64,000 bases of DNA, from assembly GCA_016699735.1 (NCBI GenBank), contig CP065008.1, positions 1,612,001 to 1,676,000 on the forward strand. The letters run 5' to 3'. Positions 36,926-43,985 of the stretch are shown in pieces. The stretch is from Alphaproteobacteria bacterium. GTDB taxonomy: Bacteria; Pseudomonadota; Alphaproteobacteria; Micavibrionales; Micavibrionaceae. Under the pieces are notes generated by a model, which was not told the DNA's origin, did no database searches, and worked only from the letters and a program-made list of their open reading frames with translations. Position 1 is the first letter of the stretch. Each line of letters starts with the position of its first letter. The translations under genes were made by a program, and so were the position numbers.

Positions 36926-38132
36926 AAAAATAGAAACGCCCGACATTGAAATGGGCGAAGAAACCCAGATCCGCCCCTACACGATGAATTTCGGCCCGCA
37001 GCATCCGGCCGCCCACGGCGTTCTGCGCCTCGTGCTGGAACTGGACGGGGAGATCGTCGAACGCGCTGACCCCCACATCGGCCTCCTGCATCGCGGCACC
37101 GAAAAACTGATCGAATATAAAACATATGTACAGGCACTGCCTTACTTTGACCGCCTCGATTACGTCGCCCCGATGAATCAGGAGCACGCCTTCGCGCTGG
37201 CCGTCGAAAAGCTGCTGGGCATCACGCCGCCCCAACGGGCGCAATATATCCGCGTTCTGTTCGCCGAACTCGGCCGCATCCTCAATCACATCCTGAACAT
37301 CACGACCTACGCGATCGACGTCGGCGCCATCACGCCCGCCCTTTGGGGCTTCGAGGAGCGGGAAAAGGCCATGGAGTTCTATGAACGCGTGTGCGGCGCC
37401 CGCCTGCACGCCAATTATTTCCGCCCCGGTGGCGTCCATCAGGATATGCCCGCGGGACTGGCCGAAGATATGATGGAATGGTGCGAAACCTACCCGAAAT
37501 TTCTGGCTGATCTGGAAACCCTTCTGACCGACAACCGTATCTTCAAGCAGCGCACCGTCGATATCGGCGTCGTGACAACCGAACAGGCGCAGGACTGGGG
37601 CTTTACGGGGCCGATGCTCCGCGCCTCGAACCTCGCATGGGATTTGCGGAAATCACAGCCCTATGACGTTTATGAGGAAATCGACTTCGATATTCCCGTC
37701 GGCAAGACCGGAGACTGCTACGCGCGCTATCTCGTCCGCATGGCGGAGATGTACGAATCCATCAAAATCATGAAACAATGCCTTGAGAAAATGCCCGCCG
37801 GCAACATCAAGATGAACGACTATAAGGTCTCCCCGCCGCCCCGCGCCGAGATGAAATCCTCCATGGAGGCCATGATCCACCACTTCAAGCTCTATTCCGA
37901 AGGCTACCACGTCCCCGCGGGAGAAACATACACCGCCGTCGAGGCGCCCAAGGGTGAATTCGGCGTCTATCTGGTCTCCGACGGATCCAACAAGCCTTAC
38001 CGCTGCCGCATCCGCGCTCCCGGCTTCGCGCATCTTCAGGCGCTCGACTTCATGAGCCGTGGCCACCAGCTCGCCGACACCGTGGCCATCATCGGTTCGC
38101 TGGATATTGTGTTTGGAGAGATTGATCGGTGA
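36912..38132 (+). CDS. nuoD: NADH-quinone oxidoreductase subunit D
   Basis: The 49-kDa subunit that forms the quinone-reduction site with NuoB. The 406 residues have MNFGPQHPAAHGVLRLVLELDGE, HIGLLHRGTEKLIEYKTY, YFDRLDYVAPMNQEHAFALAVE and the C-terminal SDGSNKPYRCRIRAPGFAHLQ, with REGD-type region replaced as usual in this family. ATG 36912 lies within the end of nuoC; the frame is open to 36837, but MAQSEKIETPD is the natural start. Its stop overlaps the next small gene by four bases. Confidence 0.98.
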   Translation: MAQSEKIETPDIEMGEETQIRPYTMNFGPQHPAAHGVLRLVLELDGEIVERADPHIGLLHRGTEKLIEYKTYVQALPYFDRLDYVAPMNQEHAFALAVEKLLGITPPQRAQYIRVLFAELGRILNHILNITTYAIDVGAITPALWGFEEREKAMEFYERVCGARLHANYFRPGGVHQDMPAGLAEDMMEWCETYPKFLADLETLLTDNRIFKQRTVDIGVVTTEQAQDWGFTGPMLRASNLAWDLRKSQPYDVYEEIDFDIPVGKTGDCYARYLVRMAEMYESIKIMKQCLEKMPAGNIKMNDYKVSPPPRAEMKSSMEAMIHHFKLYSEGYHVPAGETYTAVEAPKGEFGVYLVSDGSNKPYRCRIRAPGFAHLQALDFMSRGHQLADTVAIIGSLDIVFGEIDR

Positions 38133-38338
38133 GTGTTGTAATTGAATTAACAAAGGATGAAGCATTAGTTTTACTAGCTTGGCTCAGTAATAACGACAAA
38201 AGCTTTTTGGAAGGAACCGCTGAACAGCGAGCTTTGTGGAATTTGGAATGTTTATTAGAAAAGCAGCTTGCTGAGCCTTTTTTGGATAATTACGGGCAGC
38301 TTGTAAATGACGCTAAAAAACGATTAAAAGACACATGA
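38129..38338 (+). CDS. Small AT-rich gene coupled to nuoD and nuoE
   Basis: A 69-codon gene set exactly between nuoD and nuoE. Its GTG start overlaps the nuoD stop (GTGA, 38129-38132) and its TGA overlaps the nuoE start (ATGA, 38335-38338). The protein, soluble and helical, reads ELTKDEALVLLAWLSNND, then LWNLECLLEKQLAEPF and NYGQLVNDAKKRLKD. I believe I have seen this pattern in small bacterial orphans, without a known function. It is much more AT-rich than the flanking nuo genes. The coupling on both sides makes translation in step with complex I very likely. Confidence 0.8.
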   Translation: MSVVIELTKDEALVLLAWLSNNDKSFLEGTAEQRALWNLECLLEKQLAEPFLDNYGQLVNDAKKRLKDT

Positions 38339-38994
38339 AAAAGAAATTCGAAATCAACGCGGATTACCAGCCCGAAAGCTTCGCCTTCAACGCGAAGTAC
38401 AAAAAGAAGGCGCAGGAATCCATAAACCTCTACCCCAAAGGCCGCCAGAAATCCGCCGTCATGCCGCTGCTCGATCTCGCGCAAAGACAGGTGGGCGAGG
38501 AGGGGGCGAAGGCCAGCCCGCCTTATGGTGGCTGGATTCCCCGCGCCGCGATGGACCATATCGCGCAAATGCTGGATACGCCGCCGATCAAGGTCTATGA
38601 GGTCGCCACCTTCTATTCGATGTACAACCTTGCCCCCGTCGGCGTGAACCTCGTGCAAATCTGCACCACCACGCCCTGCTGGCTGTGCGGCAGCGATAAT
38701 ATTGTCAAGGCCTGCAAGGATAAACTGGGGATCGGCCTCGATGAAACCACAAGAGACGGCCTGTTCACGATCATGGAGGTCGAATGTCTCGGCGCCTGCG
38801 TCAACGCCCCGATGGTCCAGATCAACGACGATTTCTACGAAGACCTGAACGCCGAATCCATGAGCGGCATTATCGACTCTCTCGCTGCCGGAAAAAAACC
38901 AAAGGTCGGCTCCCAGACAGGCCGCAAAGGTTCGATGGCCCTCTCCGGCCCGACGACGTTAAAGGAAAAAGCCAAGAAGGCGGGAGCAGTCTGA
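38335..38994 (+). CDS. nuoE: NADH-quinone oxidoreductase subunit E
   Basis: The 24-kDa subunit that binds the [2Fe-2S] cluster N1a in the NADH-oxidising module. The 219 residues include VATFYSMYNLAPVG and the cluster cysteines in CTTTPCWLCGS and VECLGACVNAPMVQI. The last 30 residues are a Lys/Gly-rich tail, common in alphaproteobacterial NuoE. The ATG at 38335 overlaps the stop of the small upstream gene. Confidence 0.97.
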   Translation: MKKKFEINADYQPESFAFNAKYKKKAQESINLYPKGRQKSAVMPLLDLAQRQVGEEGAKASPPYGGWIPRAAMDHIAQMLDTPPIKVYEVATFYSMYNLAPVGVNLVQICTTTPCWLCGSDNIVKACKDKLGIGLDETTRDGLFTIMEVECLGACVNAPMVQINDDFYEDLNAESMSGIIDSLAAGKKPKVGSQTGRKGSMALSGPTTLKEKAKKAGAV

Positions 38995-38995
38995 C

Positions 38996-39394
38996 ATGAC
39001 CGAAATCATCAAATTCAATTTGCAGTATAACCCTTCCCGTCCGCTCCTCAACAGCTCGGACGGAATGGATTTTCGTCAGGCCTGGGATTTGGACGCCATC
39101 GACCGCCGCATTCATAACGGGGAGGATGTAAAAGTCGAAATAGAAGTGGACAAGGGCGTTCAGGCGATGCGCGGCTTTATGGCCGGAATGTTCGATGTCA
39201 GCGTCGCCTATAACGGGGCATCAAAAGTCTTGAACGCTTATCGCTTTGTACCCGGTGACCGCAGCTACGCGGATCGGATGCAGGGGGTCTTTATTCAGGA
39301 GGTTGCCGGAATGGAAATGATGAACCGCAGGCAGATTGACGAACTGAAATCCGTGGGGGGAACCGACCCCGATCATGGACCAGGTCTTTCCTAA
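38996..39394 (+). CDS. Hypothetical protein between nuoE and nuoF
   Basis: A 132-residue soluble protein, with GGGAG nine bases before its ATG. It reads MTEIIKFNLQYNPSRPLLNSSDGMDF, VKVEIEVDKGVQAMRGFMAGMFDVS and FIQEVAGMEMMNRRQID; no membrane helix, signal or cofactor motif is seen. It begins 1 bp after the nuoE stop and ends 14 bp before nuoF, so it belongs to the same transcript. Extra small genes at this position are known in some alphaproteobacterial nuo/nqo operons, but I cannot say whether this is homologous to them. Confidence 0.75.
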   Translation: MTEIIKFNLQYNPSRPLLNSSDGMDFRQAWDLDAIDRRIHNGEDVKVEIEVDKGVQAMRGFMAGMFDVSVAYNGASKVLNAYRFVPGDRSYADRMQGVFIQEVAGMEMMNRRQIDELKSVGGTDPDHGPGLS

Positions 39395-39408
39395 AGAGAG
39401 AAAACACG

Positions 39409-40692
39409 ATGCTCGACGACAAGGACAGAATTTTTACCAATATCTACGGCTGGGAATCCTTCTCTCTCAAGGCGGCGCAAAAACGCGGCGACTGGGATAA
39501 TACGAAGGATATCATCGCCAAGGGCCGCGACGGCATCATCGCCGAAATGAAAGCCTCCGGCCTGCGCGGGCGCGGCGGGGCGGGGTTTCCGACGGGCCTC
39601 AAATGGTCCTTCATGCCCAAGGAGTCCCCCGATGGCCGCCCGTCCTATCTGGTCATCAACGCGGACGAATCCGAGCCCGGAACCTGCAAGGACCGAGAAA
39701 TTTTGCGCCATGACCCGCACAAGCTTCTGGAGGGCGCTCTGATCGCTGGTTTCGCCATGGGCGCACATACCGCTTTTATCTACGTGCGCGGCGAGTTTTT
39801 CCATGAAAGTTCCGAACTGCTGAAGGCGGTCGAGGAAGCCTACGACGCCGGGCTTCTGGGAAAGAATGCCGCCGATTCGGGCTGGGATTTCGATGTCATC
39901 GTTCATCGCGGCGCGGGCGCATACATCTGCGGCGAGGAAACCGCGCTGATCGAAAGCCTTGAAGGCAACAAGGGCCAGCCGCGCAACAAGCCGCCTTTCC
40001 CGGCCATGGCGGGCCTCTATTCCTGCCCGACGACCGTGAACAACGTCGAAACCATCGCGGTCGTCCCGACCATTTTAAGACGCGGGGCAGGGTGGTTCGC
40101 CAAACTCGGCCTGAACGAGAAAAACGCCGGCACGAAGCTGTTCTGCATCTCCGGTCACGTCAACCAGCCTTGCAACGTCGAAGAGGTCATGGGCATCCCG
40201 CTGAAGGGGTTGATCGAACATCACTGCGGCGGCGTCCGCGGCGGCTGGGATAATTTGCTCGCCATCATTCCCGGCGGCTCCTCGACCCCGTTGCTACCCA
40301 AGGAAATCTGCGAAACCGTGAAAATGGATTTCGACTCCCTGCGCGAGGTCGGCACGGGCCTCGGAACGGCGGGCGTTATCGTGATGGACAAATCCACGGA
40401 CATCGTCAAGGCGATTGCACGACTCTCGCGCTTTTATATGCACGAAAGCTGCGGCCAATGCACCCCCTGCCGCGAGGGTACGGGCTGGCTCTGGCGCGTC
40501 ATGACCCGCATGGTCGATGGCCGCGCCACGGTCGATGAAATCGACCAACTCTATGAGGTCACGAAAGAAATCGAGGGCCACACCATCTGTGCGCTCGGCG
40601 ACGCCGCCGCATGGCCGGTGCAGGGGCTGATCAAGCACTTCCGCCCGGAAATGGAACGCCGGATCATCGAATACCGTAAACAGGCGGCCTGA
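39409..40692 (+). CDS. nuoF: NADH-quinone oxidoreductase subunit F
   Basis: The 51-kDa subunit that oxidises NADH with FMN and cluster N3. The 427 residues have the NADH-binding GLRGRGGAGFPTGLKW, the FMN site YLVINADESEPGTCKDRE, GAGAYICGEETALIESLEG and the N3 cysteines in ESCGQCTPCREG with a fourth in HTICALGDAAAWP. The start is ATG 39409. Its stop directly abuts the convergent gene at 40693, so the first nuo block ends here. Confidence 0.98.
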   Translation: MLDDKDRIFTNIYGWESFSLKAAQKRGDWDNTKDIIAKGRDGIIAEMKASGLRGRGGAGFPTGLKWSFMPKESPDGRPSYLVINADESEPGTCKDREILRHDPHKLLEGALIAGFAMGAHTAFIYVRGEFFHESSELLKAVEEAYDAGLLGKNAADSGWDFDVIVHRGAGAYICGEETALIESLEGNKGQPRNKPPFPAMAGLYSCPTTVNNVETIAVVPTILRRGAGWFAKLGLNEKNAGTKLFCISGHVNQPCNVEEVMGIPLKGLIEHHCGGVRGGWDNLLAIIPGGSSTPLLPKEICETVKMDFDSLREVGTGLGTAGVIVMDKSTDIVKAIARLSRFYMHESCGQCTPCREGTGWLWRVMTRMVDGRATVDEIDQLYEVTKEIEGHTICALGDAAAWPVQGLIKHFRPEMERRIIEYRKQAA

Positions 40693-41040
40693 TTAATACC
40701 CGGTCGGCATAAAAATTGTCGATCCGAGTTTTTCGGCGCCGTCAGGGAAAAGCGCTTTGGCTTCCGATGCGCCGTTACGGCGGTGCGAGTCCACGACAAC
40801 AAAACCGACACTCCCGTTCTCCTCCGCAAACAGGACGGCGGCAGGATCATTAAATCCTTTGCTTCGCAAATCCTGCGCGTTGGTGGTCAGGAAGTTTCGG
40901 GCGGCAATTTCCGCCAGACTCTTGGCCTCCTGAGGGGCGATATGCTCGTCATGGAGCGCCCGTGTAAAACCATGAGTCCCGGTCTTTATATTCACGCCTG
41001 TAGCATGAACAAAAGGCTGGGCAACAGAATCGATAGGCAT
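40693..41040 (-). CDS. Hypothetical 115-residue protein
   Basis: A soluble protein with no signal peptide, ending head-on with nuoF with no intervening base. It reads GVNIKTGTHGFTRALHDEHIAPQEAKSLAEIAARNF and later VGFVVVDSHRRNGASEAKALFPDG. The ATG at 41040 has a good AAGGAG upstream. No family is recognised. It is the first of three hypothetical genes on the minus strand that split the nuo locus. Confidence 0.7.
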   Translation of the reverse strand: MPIDSVAQPFVHATGVNIKTGTHGFTRALHDEHIAPQEAKSLAEIAARNFLTTNAQDLRSKGFNDPAAVLFAEENGSVGFVVVDSHRRNGASEAKALFPDGAEKLGSTIFMPTGY

Positions 41041-41109
41041 ACGAACACTCCTTATAGATTTAATACCGCCCTAAGAGACCGGAAAAATCGCCAATATGTC
41101 AAGTGAGAA

Positions 41110-41445
41110 TCATTTCGGGGCATTAAGAATACTGAGCGGAACCATGAAGCTCTCCTGGAGCGTCAGCGTCTGCTTATCCATAATGTTGAACTTGATGTGC
41201 TCGCGCTCCAGAAAAAACGGAACAAGATCGTCCTTAAGCGGAACCCCCAGATCTTTTTTTTCCGCATCGAAAACAAAGATCAAATGGTTGTCTTTCCTAT
41301 CCAGTTCCAGCTTCTGCAGCTTCTTCTGAAAAGGGCGGTCAATGAGGATCGCCAAACCGTTAACTTCAGTACTGGCATAAATATCGATGAGCACTTCACC
41401 TCTGATAGACAGCCGTTGGTTGGCTTTTTTGAATACCTCGAACAT
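41110..41445 (-). CDS. Hypothetical 111-residue protein
   Basis: A small soluble protein with alternating strand-like segments (GEVLIDIYASTEVNGLAILI, NHLIFVFDAEKKDLGVPL, MVPLSILN). No signal, membrane helix or motif is seen. The ribosome site is weak. It lies between two other minus-strand hypothetical genes. Its function is unknown. Confidence 0.65.
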   Translation of the reverse strand: MFEVFKKANQRLSIRGEVLIDIYASTEVNGLAILIDRPFQKKLQKLELDRKDNHLIFVFDAEKKDLGVPLKDDLVPFFLEREHIKFNIMDKQTLTLQESFMVPLSILNAPK

Positions 41446-41501
41446 ACCGCGATGATAACAGACTTTTTTTAAAAAAGCCTAGAGACATGAGTAAAAGACT
41501 C

Positions 41502-43028
41502 TCAGCCACCGCTGGGCGCGGGTGCGGTATTATCCAGATTGAGGTTTTGGCCGTTACGCGCAAGAACGCCGAATTGGTCGCCGAACTGCGTTTTGACGTT
41601 ATCGAGCAAAACCTGCTTTTTCAGCATATTGTTCAGCCCGAAGAAGTCAAAACCGATGCTGTCCATCAGCTTGATCATAAACATCTGCGGGGAACTGAAC
41701 CAACTCAGGCCTTTTTCATCGGCCACCTTGTTAAACTCTGCAACCAGACCGCTACCGCTTAACCGACCGATACGGACCACCTCGGAGGCTTGATCGACCG
41801 TTCCGTGGACTGCATCCCTTAAACCTTCAGTTCTCCGTCCCAAAGCAGCTCTAGCACGGTCGATAACGCCAGGTGTAGCAGCCACAGCAGCCGCACCAGG
41901 AAGGGTGCCATTCTGGCCAGCGCCATTTGTTCGCTCAAGCTCTGCCACTTGCTGCGGTGTCATACCAGTTGTATCGATAACCTGGGGTTTCTGGCCGATA
42001 AACTTATGAATATCCTCACGGCTCCGTCCACTTATCCGACTGACTTCTCCCACAATAAAATCCGTTCTCTGCCCTTGTGGCTTGGACTGTGCTTCACCCA
42101 TTATTCTTGTAATTTCTCGAGGGTCCAGATTAATATTCTGAGAGGCAAGAGCCACTCCGACCCAATGCCCACTGAGAGCCTGCGAGGTCATGCCGATCTT
42201 CCGCTCGTCCCAGCCCCAGTTATAACGTCTGTTACCTTCTTTAACATAAATCTCGGCCATCTCAATCGGGGCTTGTACGAAAGCCAAGGCCAAGTCAGCA
42301 GCGCCAGGAGCAGCCTTCATAAGAGCATCCGCCAATTCAGGCGAGATATCTTTTACAGCTCTGGCAGAGGCCTCTAAGCTTGCATAGGTTGCCTCCGCGA
42401 CCTTTTCAGTCGTCCAACCGCCGCTTGCAGCATGGGCAAGATAGCCAGTACCAGCAACAGTAGTAATAAGGCCAACGGAACTAGTAGCAAAACGAAAACC
42501 CTGCGCAGTTAGATAAAGAGGAACTTTCATCACGCCGGCGTTGTCAGAAAGTTCACGGAGACGCGCATAATTCTTGGCCGCAAAATCGAAGGTATGTTGA
42601 TGCTCCATCATATATCTCTGACGTGTCGATAATCCTCCTTGCTCCAAGGTTACTTTTGCAGCCAGAAATTCCCCATCACGGGCTTCAAGCCCGTGCTTCA
42701 CACGTAGTTCCTCAATGTTAACAGGCCTTTGAGCGGTTCGAGCCTGATCAAAGTCGGCCTTGAACAAAGCTCTACTTCTGCTCAATCTAAGTGAATTCTG
42801 TACCTCCGGCATACGGAAGAGGGTGGCCTTGACTTCATCACCGGACTCTATTGCCTCGCGGATAAATCGATCAACCGCCTGAGAGTCTCCACCGCGAGTG
42901 ATAACCTCAGCAAGCTCCGCATCCATTTCGTTTAGAACGCGGCGATACTTAATAACCTCATCAGCGCCCTTAGCGCCTTTTATAAGGTCTGCAACATCAT
43001 CTATGTATTTTAGGACTGCACCCGCCAT
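41502..43028 (-). CDS. Hypothetical 508-residue protein with a central hydrophobic segment
   Basis: A large protein of unknown family. Residues 1-160 are charged and helical, with TRQRYMMEHQHTFDFAAKNYARLREL at the end; residues 170-202 are a Gly/Ala/Ser-rich hydrophobic stretch (APV-free, FRFATSSVGLITTVAG) that could cross a membrane; residues 203-350 are again helical; a Pro/Gly/Ala linker lies at about 378-398 and the chain ends in AGQNLNL then TAPAPSGG. There is no Sec signal. The ATG at 43028 follows an AGGGTGATC sequence. It could be a secreted effector or a structural protein; nothing in it proves either. Confidence 0.75.
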   Translation of the reverse strand: MAGAVLKYIDDVADLIKGAKGADEVIKYRRVLNEMDAELAEVITRGGDSQAVDRFIREAIESGDEVKATLFRMPEVQNSLRLSRSRALFKADFDQARTAQRPVNIEELRVKHGLEARDGEFLAAKVTLEQGGLSTRQRYMMEHQHTFDFAAKNYARLRELSDNAGVMKVPLYLTAQGFRFATSSVGLITTVAGTGYLAHAASGGWTTEKVAEATYASLEASARAVKDISPELADALMKAAPGAADLALAFVQAPIEMAEIYVKEGNRRYNWGWDERKIGMTSQALSGHWVGVALASQNINLDPREITRIMGEAQSKPQGQRTDFIVGEVSRISGRSREDIHKFIGQKPQVIDTTGMTPQQVAELERTNGAGQNGTLPGAAAVAATPGVIDRARAALGRRTEGLRDAVHGTVDQASEVVRIGRLSGSGLVAEFNKVADEKGLSWFSSPQMFMIKLMDSIGFDFFGLNNMLKKQVLLDNVKTQFGDQFGVLARNGQNLNLDNTAPAPSGG

Positions 43029-43157
43029 GAAAAGATCACCCTAAATTTCACCGCTATATTTGTTTATGTACCTTTGGTACTTAGGGACAATATAACGAAT
43101 TTGGACAAGAGTTGCCAGTTTTTTATTTCTATAAGGAGCGGGCGAAACACCCCCAAT

Positions 43158-43985
43158 TCAAGCCGATTTCTTCAACTTGCCCCCGAAATGCGCCGCCGCA
43201 TTGCGGAAAATCCTGATCCCATCAGCTTCTTCGGGGAGGCTACGCCCTTCCCGCTCAGCCATATATTTCAACTCATGGTAATCATCGCGCTGCCAGGTAA
43301 ACATCCCCCGTTCCGGGTGGGGCATGAGGGCAAGAACACGACCCGATTCGTCGGTCATCCCGGCGATATCCGCCACGGACCCGTTGGGATTGAAAGGAAA
43401 TTCGCCTTGTGCAGCTCGCCCATCGGGCTTAATGTAGCTAAGGGCGACTTGATTGGCGTTTTGCAACTTTTTGAGAAGACTCTCATCCATCATGAACCGC
43501 CCCTCGCCATGCGCGACAGGGACGTGCATCCGCCCGCCACCGACCAACCAAGGGGACGTGTTGGCAGGATTCACCTGCAGATCGATCCAGCGGCACTGGT
43601 ACCGCGCCGTAATATTATAGGTCACGGCCACAAGCCTTTCCCCGTATTTTTTATCCAAAGCGGGAATCAGGCCAAGGTTTGCAACGATCTGGCACCCGTT
43701 GCAGATACCGAGCGTCAGCGTATCCCGCTCAACGAATCGCCGCAGCTTCTCCCAAAGCGCCAACTTCATTTTCTGGGCAAAGGCATTACCCGATCCAGTG
43801 TCGTCGCCGTAGGAAAAGCCCCCAGGCACGACAAGAACCTCGACATTGTTTAATTCGCCGGGATTCTCGATCAAATCGTTGATATGCCGGATCGTCCCCT
43901 TCAGCCCTGCATATTCGAATGCCTGCAGGGTCTCATCCTCGCAATTCAGGCCATATCCGCTCAAAACAAGGACGTTCGCGCTCAT
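43158..43985 (-). CDS. purQ: Phosphoribosylformylglycinamidine synthase, glutaminase subunit
   Basis: Supplies ammonia from glutamine to PurL in the fourth step of purine synthesis. The 275 residues form a class I amidotransferase: VLSGYGLNCEDETLQAFEYAG, LVVPGGFSYGDDTGSG, the nucleophile Cys in TLGICNGCQIVANLG, and the catalytic His/Glu in ALMPHPERGMF. The length (about 275) is longer than the 220-230 usual in alphaproteobacteria. The ATG at 43985 overlaps the purL stop by one base (TGATG). Tightly coupled to purL. Confidence 0.94.
   Translation of the reverse strand: MSANVLVLSGYGLNCEDETLQAFEYAGLKGTIRHINDLIENPGELNNVEVLVVPGGFSYGDDTGSGNAFAQKMKLALWEKLRRFVERDTLTLGICNGCQIVANLGLIPALDKKYGERLVAVTYNITARYQCRWIDLQVNPANTSPWLVGGGRMHVPVAHGEGRFMMDESLLKKLQNANQVALSYIKPDGRAAQGEFPFNPNGSVADIAGMTDESGRVLALMPHPERGMFTWQRDDYHELKYMAEREGRSLPEEADGIRIFRNAAAHFGGKLKKSA

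Noticed and set aside
43068..43080. Palindrome GTACC-ttt-GGTAC upstream of the 508-residue gene as an operator
   Set aside because: It is a single short palindrome with no regulator gene nearby and no second copy seen.
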